From positions 1 to 64,000 of the forward strand of contig NZ_JRKN01000017.1 of NCBI RefSeq assembly GCF_000763905.1: 64,000 nucleotides of DNA, read 5' to 3'. Every line of letters begins with the position of its first letter. Position 1 is the stretch's first letter. A program made the translations under genes and the position numbers. The notes beneath the pieces were generated by a model. It ran no database searches. It was not told the DNA's origin and saw nothing but the letters and a program-made list of their open reading frames with translations. The stretch comes from Paracoccus halophilus (lineage in GTDB: Bacteria > Pseudomonadota > Alphaproteobacteria > Rhodobacterales > Rhodobacteraceae). This document shows, one piece after another, positions 45,524 through 55,010 of this stretch.

Positions 45524-46558
45524 TCACTCGGGCAGCACCAGCCAGGCCGCCGGAGCGGCGGAAATGCGGACATGATCGCCCGGCCGCGGCAGCGCTTCCC
45601 CGGGCGCGTTGAACCGGTCCAGAACCAGCTCTGCCCCGCCCGCCCGCGCCCGCAGGCGATGGACCGAGCCAAGAAACTCGACCCCCGTGATCCGCGCGGG
45701 GATGCCCTCGGGCGCGACTTTCAGGCTTTCGGGACGGGCCGCCAGGGTGACGCGGCCCGGCGGCAGCAGGCGGCCAAGCGCGATATCCGCCCCCTCGACG
45801 CGAACATGACCGGCCACCGGATCGACCACCTCGGCGCTGAAGCGGTTCAGCGTGCCGACAAAGCCGGCGACAAACCCCGTGGCCGGATGATTGTAGATAT
45901 CCGAGGGCGTCCCGGTCTGATCGGCAATGCCCCGGTGCATGACCACGATGCGGTCGGAAATCGACAGCGCCTCTTCCTGGTCATGGGTCACGAAGATCGT
46001 GGTGATGCCCAGCTGCTGCTGGATGTCGCGGATCTGGTTGCGCAGCGACAGGCGGATCTTGGCGTCCAGCGCGGAAAGCGGCTCGTCGAGCAGCAGCACG
46101 CGCGGGCTTGGCGCCAGCGCCCGGGCCAGCGCCACCCGCTGCTGCTGCCCGCCCGAAAGCTGCCACGGGTAACGCCCGCCCAGATCGGGCAGGCCGATCA
46201 GGGCCAGCATCTCGGCCACGCGATCGGCACGCGCGGCGCGCGGCACACCGGCCACGCGCAGGCCGAAGCCCACATTCCCGGCCACGGTCAGGTTGGGAAA
46301 CAGCGCATAGGCCTGAAACACCATGCCGATCTGGCGCTGGTTGGGGCGCAGGCGCGTCACGTCCTGGCCGTCGATCAGGATACGGCCGTCGCTTGGGGCC
46401 TCGAACCCCGCCACCATGCGCAGCACCGTGGTCTTGCCGCAGCCCGACGGCCCCAGGAACGAGATGAACTCGCCCTTGTCCACCGACAGGCTGAAGTCAT
46501 CGACAACCCTGGTCGGGCCAAAGGATTTCCGCAGATGGTCGAGGACGAGAAAACTCAT
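45524..46558 (-). CDS. ABC importer ATPase, PotA/FbpC type
   Basis: 344 residues. Walker A GPSGCGKTTVLRMVAG, Q-loop MVFQAYALFP, signature LSGGQQQRVALARAL, Walker B VLLLDEPLSALD and switch His in IFVTHDQEEAL. The C-terminal 100 residues form the TOBE regulatory domain (GRVTLAARPESLKV). The type serves polyamine, iron(III), thiamine or phosphonate importers. The start overlaps the stop of the permease gene by 4 bases. Substrate unknown. Confidence 0.93.
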   Translation of the reverse strand: MSFLVLDHLRKSFGPTRVVDDFSLSVDKGEFISFLGPSGCGKTTVLRMVAGFEAPSDGRILIDGQDVTRLRPNQRQIGMVFQAYALFPNLTVAGNVGFGLRVAGVPRAARADRVAEMLALIGLPDLGGRYPWQLSGGQQQRVALARALAPSPRVLLLDEPLSALDAKIRLSLRNQIRDIQQQLGITTIFVTHDQEEALSISDRIVVMHRGIADQTGTPSDIYNHPATGFVAGFVGTLNRFSAEVVDPVAGHVRVEGADIALGRLLPPGRVTLAARPESLKVAPEGIPARITGVEFLGSVHRLRARAGGAELVLDRFNAPGEALPRPGDHVRISAAPAAWLVLPE

Positions 46559-47337
46559 GTCGCGGTCTTTCTGACGCCAAGCAGGCGGGAGATCAGTTGC
46601 AGCAACCCCATGCAGCCCCAGGTCACGCCAAAGGCGATGACCGCGAGCGCCGCCGGCTCATAGGCGCGATTGGCGCCGAGCAGTTGCATATAGGGGCCAA
46701 AGGCCGGACGGTTCAGCAGCGCGGCCATGGTGAATTCGCCGATCACGATGGCGAAGGACAGGAACGCCCCCGACATCACCGCGCCCAGCACATTGGGCAG
46801 GATCAGCCGGCCGATGATGCCCACCCAGCCGGCGCCCAGCGATTGCGCCGCCTCGGTCAGCGCGCGCACGTCCAGCGTGGACAGGCCGGTATCGACGGCG
46901 CGGTACATATAGGGCAGCGCCAGCATGGCATAGCCGCAAAGCAGCAGGATATTGGTGCCCGTCGCCGTGCCGGTCAGCGGCAGCACCGACGAGGTATTGT
47001 AAAGCCGGATATAGCCAAAGACGACGACAATGGCCGGGATGACCAGCGGCAGCAGGGTGATGAACTCGATCACCGGGCGCAGGCGCGGCAGGCGCAGCCG
47101 CACCCAATAGGCGGTGGGCACCACGATCAGCACGCCCAGCAGGATGGTCAGCAGCGCCATCACCACCGAATAGCCAAAGGTCGCGCGGAAATTCGGATCC
47201 GCCAGCACCGAGGCATAGGCATCCAGCGAATATTCCCCGCGCCGCATCCGCAGCGAAAACTCAATGGTGCCGATCAGCGGCAGCAGGAAATAGATCGCGC
47301 CGAAGGCAATCGCGGCCCAGGACCAGAACCGCTTCAT
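46555..47337 (-). CDS. ABC importer permease (PotI-like)
   Basis: 260 residues with six membrane segments from FWSWAAIAFGAIYFLLPLIG. The coupling-loop EAA motif is in LTEAAQSLGAGWVGIIGRLILP. ATG 47337 overlaps the stop of the other permease by 4 bases, and the next gene (ATPase) overlaps this stop by 4, so the three genes form one translational unit. A longer open frame exists upstream but runs through the neighbour's coding region and is rejected. Confidence 0.92.
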   Translation of the reverse strand: MKRFWSWAAIAFGAIYFLLPLIGTIEFSLRMRRGEYSLDAYASVLADPNFRATFGYSVVMALLTILLGVLIVVPTAYWVRLRLPRLRPVIEFITLLPLVIPAIVVVFGYIRLYNTSSVLPLTGTATGTNILLLCGYAMLALPYMYRAVDTGLSTLDVRALTEAAQSLGAGWVGIIGRLILPNVLGAVMSGAFLSFAIVIGEFTMAALLNRPAFGPYMQLLGANRAYEPAALAVIAFGVTWGCMGLLQLISRLLGVRKTAT

Positions 47338-48182
47338 CGCATCCACCGCTCGGCGCGGCTGCGCATGATCACATAGGCCAGATTGGCAAGCCCGGTCACG
47401 ACGATCATGCCGAATGCCATGGCATAGCCCAGATGCGGGTCCTGCAACACATCGCCCCGGATCTGCGCGAACAGCATGATCGGCACGATGGACAGCGACG
47501 ATCCGGTCAGCGCATAGGCCGTCGCCACCGCCCCGAAACTGTTGGCAAAGAGCAGCGCGAATGTCCCCAGCAGCGACGGGAACAGGATCGGCAGCGCCAC
47601 CATGCGCCAGTATTGCCCGGTGCTGGCGCCCAGAACCTCGGCCGCCTCGCGCCATTCGCGCTTCAGCCCCTCAAGCGCCGGGGTGATGATCAGGATCATC
47701 AGCGGGATCTGAAAGAACAGATAGGTCAGCGTCAGCCCCCAGAAGCTGAGCAGGTTGAACCCCATCGCATAGATGTTGATGCCGAACCATTGCCGCAGCA
47801 GCATGGTCACCAGCCCGATGCGGCCCAGCGTGGCGATGAATGCGAATGCCAGCGGCACGCCCGCGAAATTCGAGGCGACGCCCGAAAACGTCATCAGGGG
47901 CGCCTTGACCCAGCCCGGCAGCCCGCCCATCACCACGGCCGCCGCCATGGCGAAACCGATCAGGCAGCCCAGGATCGCCGTGGCCAGCGACACCTTGATC
48001 GAAATGGCGAAACTGTCCACGATCCGGGGCGAGGACAGCCCGGCAAGGTTCCGCAGGGTGAATTCGCCCTGCGGGTTCTGGAATGCACCGATGACGATAT
48101 TCATTGTCGGCAGAACGAGAAACAGCAGGGCAAAGGCGAAAAAGGGCACCACGCCCAGCCAGTTCCAGCCGATCTGCTTCAT
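47334..48182 (-). CDS. ABC importer permease (PotB-like)
   Basis: 282 residues beginning MKQIGWNWLGVVPFFAFALL with six membrane segments. The EAA loop is in WREAAEVLGASTGQYWRMVALP. An ATG five codons earlier (48197) is a possible start. It follows the substrate-binding protein gene, separated by a stem-loop, and precedes the second permease. The pair should form the heterodimeric channel of the importer. Confidence 0.92.
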   Translation of the reverse strand: MKQIGWNWLGVVPFFAFALLFLVLPTMNIVIGAFQNPQGEFTLRNLAGLSSPRIVDSFAISIKVSLATAILGCLIGFAMAAAVVMGGLPGWVKAPLMTFSGVASNFAGVPLAFAFIATLGRIGLVTMLLRQWFGINIYAMGFNLLSFWGLTLTYLFFQIPLMILIITPALEGLKREWREAAEVLGASTGQYWRMVALPILFPSLLGTFALLFANSFGAVATAYALTGSSLSIVPIMLFAQIRGDVLQDPHLGYAMAFGMIVVTGLANLAYVIMRSRAERWMR

Positions 48183-48198
48183 GCCTGCCCCATGCAAA

Positions 48199-48224
48199 TG
48201 GCCCCGCCCTTTCGCGGCGGGGCC
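48199..48224 (-). terminator. Stem-loop between binding protein and permease genes
   Basis: GGCCCCGCC and GGCGGGGCC form a 9-base GC stem around a short loop in the 55-base gap. No T-run follows, so it is more likely a partial terminator or RNA-stabilising hairpin that keeps the binding protein message more abundant than the downstream genes. Confidence 0.5.
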
Positions 48225-48237
48225 CGGTTCTTGTCGG

Positions 48238-49344
48238 TTATTCGGCCACCGCCGCGCCGACGACGCTGTCCCAGCCCTCGGTCACGACCTTCTTGTTGGC
48301 CTCTTGCTGCTCAAGCGAAGGGAAGATCGCCTTTTCATAGGCCGAGGCCTCGGGCAGCGCGTCGAGCATGTCCTGCGGCACCTTGCCGGCGGCGACCAGA
48401 TCGTTGAAGCGGATCGGGTGGCAATAGCCCTTCAGCCAGCCCAGCTGCCCCTCGTCGGAATACAGGTATTCCATCCACAGCTTCGCGGCATTCGGATGCG
48501 GCGCATAGGCCGAGATCGCCTGCACATAGACACCCGCGACAACGGCATCCTCGGGGATGATGACCTCGACCGGCGGGTTGCCGTTCAACCCGTCGCGCCA
48601 GGACAGCAGGTTATAGTCCCAGGCGGTGACGATCGGCGTCGCGCCCTGGGCGATGGTCGCGGATTTGCCGATGACGGGCACGAAATTCCCGGCCTTGTTC
48701 ACCTCGGCCATCAACTCCATGCCCTTCTGCCCCGAGGCTTCGCCCGGCTCGCCGCCATTGGCGATGCCCGCCGCCATGACCGAGATGATCGCCTGCGCCG
48801 AGGCGCGCGGATCGCCGGCCAGCGCAAAGGCATTGGCATATTCCGGCTTGGTCAGGTCCTTCCAGCTTGTCGGCGCCGCGTCGATCAGGTCGCTGTTCAC
48901 GCCGAATGCCATCACCCCGTAATAGTCGCCATACCAATAGCCGTCCGCATCCTTGGCATCGGCGGGGATCGTGTCCCAGGTCGAAACCTTGTAGGGCTGG
49001 ATCAGGCCTTCTTCCTTGGCCTGCGGGCCGAAGGACAGGCCGACATCGATCACGTCGGGCGCCTGCGGGCCGGTATTGTCCTTGTTGGCGCGGATCGCCT
49101 CAAGCTCATCGGCCGATCCGGCATCGGGGTTCAGCTCATTGACCGTGATTTCGGGGTATTTCGCCTTGAAGCCGGCAATCACATCGCCATAGCCGCACCA
49201 GTCATGCGGCAGCGCGATGGTGGTCAGCACGCCCTCGGCCCGGGCGGCCTCTTCCAGGGCGGCCAGATCCTGCGCCTGCGCCGCGCCCGAGGCGGCCAGA
49301 GCGACCAGGGCGGCAAGGCCGGCGGCGGTCGGTTGAATGGTCAT
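48238..49344 (-). CDS. ABC importer substrate-binding protein
   Basis: 368 residues with signal peptide ending AASGAAQAQ. It has the type II periplasmic binding fold of the PotD/FbpA/PhnS group: ITVNELNPDAGSADELEAI, PDVIDVGLSFGPQA and YWYGDYYGVMAFGVNSDLID, then a hinge near GATPIVTAWDYNLLSW. ATG 49344 gives a normal signal peptide; eight codons upstream lie a second ATG and no better site. It heads the ABC operon. Polyamine, iron and phosphonate ligands all remain possible. Confidence 0.88.
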   Translation of the reverse strand: MTIQPTAAGLAALVALAASGAAQAQDLAALEEAARAEGVLTTIALPHDWCGYGDVIAGFKAKYPEITVNELNPDAGSADELEAIRANKDNTGPQAPDVIDVGLSFGPQAKEEGLIQPYKVSTWDTIPADAKDADGYWYGDYYGVMAFGVNSDLIDAAPTSWKDLTKPEYANAFALAGDPRASAQAIISVMAAGIANGGEPGEASGQKGMELMAEVNKAGNFVPVIGKSATIAQGATPIVTAWDYNLLSWRDGLNGNPPVEVIIPEDAVVAGVYVQAISAYAPHPNAAKLWMEYLYSDEGQLGWLKGYCHPIRFNDLVAAGKVPQDMLDALPEASAYEKAIFPSLEQQEANKKVVTEGWDSVVGAAVAE

Positions 49345-49481
49345 TTGGTCAACTCCGTTCCAGAACAAGCCGCGTCGCGGCTGAATGCCAACTAGCGGCG
49401 CCCAATGTCATTTCTGCGACACATGCCACGGTCCGGCAAAGGTTTTCTCGCGACCTGCCGAAACGGTCAGGGGCCGCGCGG

Positions 49482-50318
49482 CTAGGGCACAAGCATGGCA
49501 CCAACCTGCATCGAGCGGCCCCCGACGCGATAGCGCGCCTCGATCCGCTGCCCCGCCGCCGGGTGCAGCGCACTGAGCGAACCCAGCGAGATCACCGAGC
49601 CGGGCTTCAGGTCATAGCCGCCCTTTTCGACCAGCCACAGCACCACGTCCAGCGGATGGCCCAACAGCATCTTGCCGGTGCCGCTGTCGACGCTTGCGCC
49701 ATCGGCGCGCAGCTCGACCGTCAGGGCGGCAAGATCGGCCACCGGGTCTTCCAGATCGGCGATCCGGATGCCGCTGCCCAGCACGCCGCGCCAGGGCGTC
49801 ACGCCATAGGCCGCCATCAGCGGCCCGGTCGGCACCACCCCCTGTTGCAGGGCCAGATCCGGCAATTCGATGAACGGGCGCAGATCGCTGAGCGCCGCCG
49901 CGACCTCTTCGCGGCTCGTCGCCCGCATGATCGCCGAATCACCCACGGTGACGATCAGATCGGCCTCGTAGAACGGGTTGCGGCTGCCTTTCATGCTGAC
50001 CCGCGCGCCATCGGGCAGCAGCATCGGCGCGAAGAGCGCGCCCGCGACCGGCGCGTCGATGCCGAATTTCTCCTGCGCGGGGCGCGAGGTAAATCCGACC
50101 TTGACGCCCACCGGCGCGCCCAGCTCCGCCTCGAGCACGCTGCGGAACAGGGCATAGGCGCATTCGCCGTCCGGCACCGTCTTGACCAGAGGGTCGGGCA
50201 GGCGCTGTCCGGCGATCCATCCCCGCGCGGCATTGCGCATCAGCGACGCGTCCGGGCAGGCGGCCGTGGCGGCCCCCGCAAGCGGCAACAACATTGCGGC
50301 CAAAGCCAGAATTTTCAT
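49482..50318 (-). CDS. Exported 2-keto-4-pentenoate hydratase-like (FAH fold) protein
   Basis: 278 residues. Signal peptide MKILALAAMLLPLAGAATAA is followed by the hydratase/decarboxylase fold: GVKVGFTSRPAQEKFG with Lys73, then FYEADLIVTVGD, and C-terminal VISLGSLSALHP (usual GSxxxP) with GQRIEARY. Cytosolic MhpD-type enzymes carry ExE at the metal site; here it is Glu118-x-Asp120. Export of such an enzyme is unusual. ATG 50318 has GAGG upstream. It diverges from mutS, with which it shares a gap of about 130 bases. Substrate unknown. Confidence 0.7.
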   Translation of the reverse strand: MKILALAAMLLPLAGAATAACPDASLMRNAARGWIAGQRLPDPLVKTVPDGECAYALFRSVLEAELGAPVGVKVGFTSRPAQEKFGIDAPVAGALFAPMLLPDGARVSMKGSRNPFYEADLIVTVGDSAIMRATSREEVAAALSDLRPFIELPDLALQQGVVPTGPLMAAYGVTPWRGVLGSGIRIADLEDPVADLAALTVELRADGASVDSGTGKMLLGHPLDVVLWLVEKGGYDLKPGSVISLGSLSALHPAAGQRIEARYRVGGRSMQVGAMLVP

Positions 50319-50451
50319 AACCGAGCCTCGCCTGTTCCGGAGTTTGACGATGCCGCAACGCGGGGCGGCTGTCACATGGATTCTGCGACCCGTGTTTGCA
50401 TCGCCCGCGCCATCCCCTAGAAGGGTCCGACCCCAAGCGACAAGGGCAGGC

Positions 50452-53088
50452 ATGAGCGACCAACCGACCCCGATGATGGCCCAGTACCTGGCGATCCGCG
50501 AGGCCAATCCCGGCGCGCTGCTGTTCTATCGCATGGGCGATTTCTACGAGATGTTCTTTGACGACGCGGTGGCCGCGGCCGCGGCGCTGGACATCGCGCT
50601 GACCAGGCGCGGCACCCATCAGGGCCAGCCGATCCCGATGTGCGGCGTGCCGGTCCATGCCGCCGAAAGCTATCTGTTGACCCTGATCCGCAAGGGCTTC
50701 CGCGTCGCCATCGCCGAGCAGATGGAGGACCCGGCCGAGGCCAAGAAGCGCGGCAGCAAATCGGTCGTCGCGCGCGACGTGGTGCGCCTTGTCACCCCCG
50801 GCACGCTGACCGAGGAATCGCTTCTGGAGGCGCGGCGCCACAATTTCCTGGCCAGTTTCGCCAGTGTGCGCGACGAGTCCGCGCTGGCCTGGGTCGATAT
50901 CTCGACCGGGGCATTTCGCGTCATGACCTGCCCGCCCGCAAGGCTGGCCCCGGAACTCGCCCGCCACGCCCCGCGCGAATTGCTGGCGGCCGAGGGCTCA
51001 AAGCTTGACGATCTGGCCGCCGAGGCAGGGGCGGCGCTGACCGAACTGCCCGCGAACAGCTTCGACTCGACCGCCGCCAAGCGCCGGCTTTGCGCCATGT
51101 TCGGGGTGGAAACGCTGGACGGTTTCGGCAATTTCAGCCGCGCCGAGCTGTCGGCCATGGGGGCGATCGCCGATTATCTGGACCTGACCCAGAAGGGCCG
51201 GATGCCGCTGATCCGCCCCCCCGTGCCCGAGGCTCTGGGCGGCGCCATGCAGATCGACGCCGCGACCCGGCGCAATCTGGAACTGACGCAGGCGCTGTCG
51301 GGCGGGCGCGAGGGCTCGCTGCTGGCCGCCATAGACCGCAGCGTGACGGCGGGCGGCGCGCGCCTGCTGGAACGTCGGATCGGCGCGCCGTCCCGCGATC
51401 TGGCCGAAATCCATGCCCGGCAGGCGGCGGTCGCGCATCTGGTCGAGGACACGCGCCTGACCGCCGATCTGCGCGAAGCCCTGTTCCGCGCGCCCGACAT
51501 GGACCGCGCGCTGTCGCGGCTGGCGCTGGAACGCGGCGGGCCGCGCGATCTGGCGGCGATCCGCGCCGGGCTGACGCAGGGCGCGGCCATCGCCGCCATG
51601 CTGGGCGATGACGATATCCGCGTGCTGGCCGATGCCGCGCGCGACCTGACCGGCCATGACGAATTGATCGACCTGCTGGATCAGGCGCTGGTCGCCGAGC
51701 CGCCGCTGCTGACCCGCGACGGCGGTTTCACCGCCCCCGATTTTGACCCCGAACTGGACGAAACCCGCCGCCTTCGCGACGAGGGCCGCGGCGTCATCGC
51801 CCGCATGCAGGCCGATTACATCGCCGAAACCGGCGTCTCCAGCCTGAAGATCAAGCACAACAACGTGCTGGGCTACTTCATCGAGACCACCTCGACCCAT
51901 GCCGAAAAGATGCTGGCCGCGCCGCTGAACGAACGCTTCATCCATCGCCAGACGACGGCCAACCAGATCCGCTTTACCACCGTGGAACTGTCTGAGCTTG
52001 AGACCCGCATCCTCAATGCCCGCGACCGCGCGCTGGACATCGAGCGCGGGATTTTCGCCCGCCTGTCCGCCGCCGTCCTCGACCGCGCCGGCCCCATCGG
52101 ACAGGCGGCCCGCGCGCTGGCCGAGATCGATCTGACCGCCGCATTCGCCGATCTGGCCAATGGCGAGGGCTGGGTGCGCCCGCAGGTCGATGACAGCCGC
52201 GCCTTTCTGATCGAGGGCGGCCGCCACCCGGTCGTCGAACGCGCGCTGAAACGCAAGGGTCAGGCTTTCGTCGCCAATGACTGCGCCCTGACCTTGGGCG
52301 AAACCCCGGCGATCTGGCTGCTGACCGGGCCGAACATGGCCGGCAAATCGACATTCCTGCGCCAGAACGCGCTGATCGCGATTCTGGCGCAGGCGGGCGG
52401 CTATGTCCCCGCGACGCGCGCCCATATCGGCATGGTCAGCCAGCTGTTCAGCCGCGTGGGCGCGGCCGACGATCTGGCGCGGGGACGCTCGACCTTCATG
52501 GTCGAGATGGTCGAGACAGCCGCGATCCTGAACCAGGCCGACGATCATGCGCTGGTGATCCTCGATGAGATCGGGCGCGGCACCGCGACCTGGGACGGGC
52601 TATCCATCGCCTGGGCGGTGATGGAGCATCTGCACGGCGCGAACCGCTGCCGGGCGCTGTTTGCCACCCATTACCACGAGATGACATCGCTCTCCGCCCG
52701 TCTGCCCGGCGTCGAGAACGCCACCGTCGCCGTCCGCGAATGGGAGGGCGAGGTGATCTTTCTGCACGAGGTGCGCAAGGGCGCGGCGGATCGTTCCTAC
52801 GGCGTGCAGGTGGCGCGGCTGGCGGGACTGCCGACGGTGGTGGTGGAACGCGCCCGCGAGATCCTGCACCAGCTCGAAAGCGGCGAGGACAAGGGCGCCG
52901 GCCGCCCCGCCGCGCTGCTCGACGATCTGCCGCTGTTTCGCGCCGCCCCCGCGCCGCCCCCCGCCGCGCCACGGGTCTCGGCGGTCGAGGACAGGCTGCG
53001 CGCGCTGAACCCCGACGAGATGACCGCGCGCGCCGCGCTGGATCTGGTCTATGATCTGCGCGCCATGCTGGAGAGTTCAGGCGGCTGA
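50452..53088 (+). CDS. mutS: DNA mismatch repair protein MutS
   Basis: 878 residues, normal for MutS. The mismatch-contact motif is in YRMGDFYEMFFDDA near residue 27. The ATPase domain has GPNMAGKSTFLRQ, the Walker B region VILDEIGRGTATWDG and FATHYHEM. The helix-turn-helix end is complete. It recognises base mismatches and small loops and recruits MutL. ATG 50452 follows AAGGGCAGGC; the longer open frame starts inside the divergent neighbour. Overlaps the GT61 gene by 12 bases, tail to tail. Confidence 0.96.
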   Translation: MSDQPTPMMAQYLAIREANPGALLFYRMGDFYEMFFDDAVAAAAALDIALTRRGTHQGQPIPMCGVPVHAAESYLLTLIRKGFRVAIAEQMEDPAEAKKRGSKSVVARDVVRLVTPGTLTEESLLEARRHNFLASFASVRDESALAWVDISTGAFRVMTCPPARLAPELARHAPRELLAAEGSKLDDLAAEAGAALTELPANSFDSTAAKRRLCAMFGVETLDGFGNFSRAELSAMGAIADYLDLTQKGRMPLIRPPVPEALGGAMQIDAATRRNLELTQALSGGREGSLLAAIDRSVTAGGARLLERRIGAPSRDLAEIHARQAAVAHLVEDTRLTADLREALFRAPDMDRALSRLALERGGPRDLAAIRAGLTQGAAIAAMLGDDDIRVLADAARDLTGHDELIDLLDQALVAEPPLLTRDGGFTAPDFDPELDETRRLRDEGRGVIARMQADYIAETGVSSLKIKHNNVLGYFIETTSTHAEKMLAAPLNERFIHRQTTANQIRFTTVELSELETRILNARDRALDIERGIFARLSAAVLDRAGPIGQAARALAEIDLTAAFADLANGEGWVRPQVDDSRAFLIEGGRHPVVERALKRKGQAFVANDCALTLGETPAIWLLTGPNMAGKSTFLRQNALIAILAQAGGYVPATRAHIGMVSQLFSRVGAADDLARGRSTFMVEMVETAAILNQADDHALVILDEIGRGTATWDGLSIAWAVMEHLHGANRCRALFATHYHEMTSLSARLPGVENATVAVREWEGEVIFLHEVRKGAADRSYGVQVARLAGLPTVVVERAREILHQLESGEDKGAGRPAALLDDLPLFRAAPAPPPAAPRVSAVEDRLRALNPDEMTARAALDLVYDLRAMLESSGG

Positions 53089-54444
53089 ATGCGCGGCCTG
53101 CAGCACGGCCGGCTCCATCGCCTGATCCAGGATCTGCAGGATCTGCCCGATGGCGCGCGGGCCAAGCTGCACGCCCAGCAATCCCTGCGAGATGGGCGGC
53201 ACGCGCTCGGGGTCGGTATCGCCCATGCTGTCGGCGAAAACCGCGTCATAGCGGCATCGCGATACATGCGCGGCGGAATGGAAGACGCCCCAGCGATGCA
53301 GCTGCGACTGACGCGAACCGATCTCGATCACCAGGGTGTCGGGACGCGCGTAGACCATATTGACCAGCCCCGCCCCATGCGGCGCGATGACGATATCGGC
53401 GGCCTGCATGGCGGCGATCTGCTCGGCCGGGGTAAGATGCTCGAACACCACCGTCTCGAAGCCGCGCGCGGTCAGTTCCTCCAGCAGCGCCTGATGCCCG
53501 CTGATCCCGCGCGCGCGGGCGTCGCCGCTTTCGTCGCGCCCCATCCAGACCAGCCGCGGCATCGACGAGACCAGCGATTGCGACACATGCCGCAGCGCGT
53601 GTTCGCGCAGCAGCCGCAGGTTGGAATCATAAGAGGACAGCATCACCTTGCGGCGGCTGATGATCTCGTGGCGGAGCCGCTGCCAGCGGCCTTCCCCGGA
53701 TACGGCGGCGGCCCTGGGGATACGCTCATCGGCGACCTGATACAGGTAATGCCGGTGCGAAAAGACCGAGCGCACATGATCGTAGCGCTTGGTCCTGGAC
53801 AGGATCCGCACCCGGTCGGCCAGCTGCGGAAATATCGTCGTGACAAAGTTCATCACGAAGCTGCGGACATCGCCCGGGGGGAAATGCAGGTTGATCGGCC
53901 GGCCGCTGTCATCGGTCGCGAAATGCGCCAGAGACCCCAGCGATTCCTGGGTGAAGTGATAGTAGTTGAAGCCGTTTTTCACATCTATCGCGATATCGAA
54001 CCGGTCGCAGGGATCCTTCCAGACCGGCAGCTGCTTTTCGCCCTGGCGCTTGGCGCGGCGAAACGCGTCGGCGAGCCGGTCCTGCTTTTTCTGGCCCGGA
54101 TTGCGCAGGTCGTATTTGCGCCGCAGCCGGTCGCCCGAGGCGCCGTTCAGCAGCGCGCGGCCGGCGATCAGGATGCCGTCCTTGACGAATCGCGCATCCT
54201 CCAGCACGACCGGCGCGGTGTTGATTTCCATCACATCGTCCATCAGCCGGTCTTCGAGATTTTCGATGCTTTCCTGCTGCATGGCGCGCATGGCGTTGTT
54301 TTCGCTGGCGGCGAATCCGCGTATCCTCGCGCGCTCGGCGGGCCGCATCACCCATCCGGGACGCGGCGGCACGTAATGCACCCCCGGATGAATGCCCAGC
54401 ATATGAAACATGTCCATCGGGGCCCGGGTGAAGTTCAATTTCAT
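53077..54444 (-). CDS. Glycosyltransferase family 61 (DUF563) protein
   Basis: 455 residues. The C-terminal half has the GT61 blocks FEHLTPAEQIAAMQAADIVI and APHGAGLVNMVYARPDTLVIE, and an upstream arm with RKVMLSSYDS. The family transfers xylose or other sugars to glycans. The N-terminal 130 residues are basic and not recognised. ATG 54444 has AGGAGGT at ideal spacing; the longer frame upstream is rejected. It may decorate exopolysaccharide or another surface glycan. Confidence 0.8.
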   Translation of the reverse strand: MKLNFTRAPMDMFHMLGIHPGVHYVPPRPGWVMRPAERARIRGFAASENNAMRAMQQESIENLEDRLMDDVMEINTAPVVLEDARFVKDGILIAGRALLNGASGDRLRRKYDLRNPGQKKQDRLADAFRRAKRQGEKQLPVWKDPCDRFDIAIDVKNGFNYYHFTQESLGSLAHFATDDSGRPINLHFPPGDVRSFVMNFVTTIFPQLADRVRILSRTKRYDHVRSVFSHRHYLYQVADERIPRAAAVSGEGRWQRLRHEIISRRKVMLSSYDSNLRLLREHALRHVSQSLVSSMPRLVWMGRDESGDARARGISGHQALLEELTARGFETVVFEHLTPAEQIAAMQAADIVIAPHGAGLVNMVYARPDTLVIEIGSRQSQLHRWGVFHSAAHVSRCRYDAVFADSMGDTDPERVPPISQGLLGVQLGPRAIGQILQILDQAMEPAVLQAAHSAA

Positions 54445-55010
54445 CTCGTTAACCTCCTGAACCTTCCCGACCGCGGCAAATGCGGCCGCCCGGATCGAAA
54501 CTTTTACAAAACTATCGCCTGGCGGACCGGAACACGCCTCCAAGATTGCCATGAAGGCGGGGGGTCCGTCCAGAATTCCATGCGCCCGGCCGGTCCGGCC
54601 TTCGCCGCTTTCCGCCGACGGGAAAGCCCCGCGCCATGGCCGCCGGTTGCGTCTGGCACGACATGGCGCCCATCGACAACCGCCCCGGGTTCCGCGCATC
54701 CGCAGGGCCGGTTCGGGACCTGACAACACGGTCCGGAATCGGTTTTCGGCATTTATGTTCACGCCGTTGCACGAAAGACCTGTCACATCTCGGCGCCTTG
54801 GGATCGCCTTTGGGACAGGTCGATAGCAGGCGCATGACGCCCTTTGCGCGCGGCCCCGCCGGCGCCGATACCGCCGGCGCGGGTCGCGGCAGTTCTGGGC
54901 GATATTCCGCCGGGCCGGGTCAGCGTTCCGTCGATCCGCGCCGCGACGCGCAAAGCGTCCGGCGCGCATGACCGAATCGTTTTCGCTGTCGTCGCGCGCG
55001 GCGCCGCTGT
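54445..55010. other. GC-rich gene-free stretch
   Basis: About 565 bases with several short frames in all directions but none with a convincing start, composition or motif. It should contain the promoter of the GT61 gene at its left end. Nothing else is recognised. Confidence 0.4.

Noticed and set aside
46555..47655. Longer 366-codon start for the second ABC permease
   Set aside because: The added N-terminus lies in the wrong frame of the upstream permease and has no membrane-protein character; ATG 47337 with the 4-base overlap fits far better.
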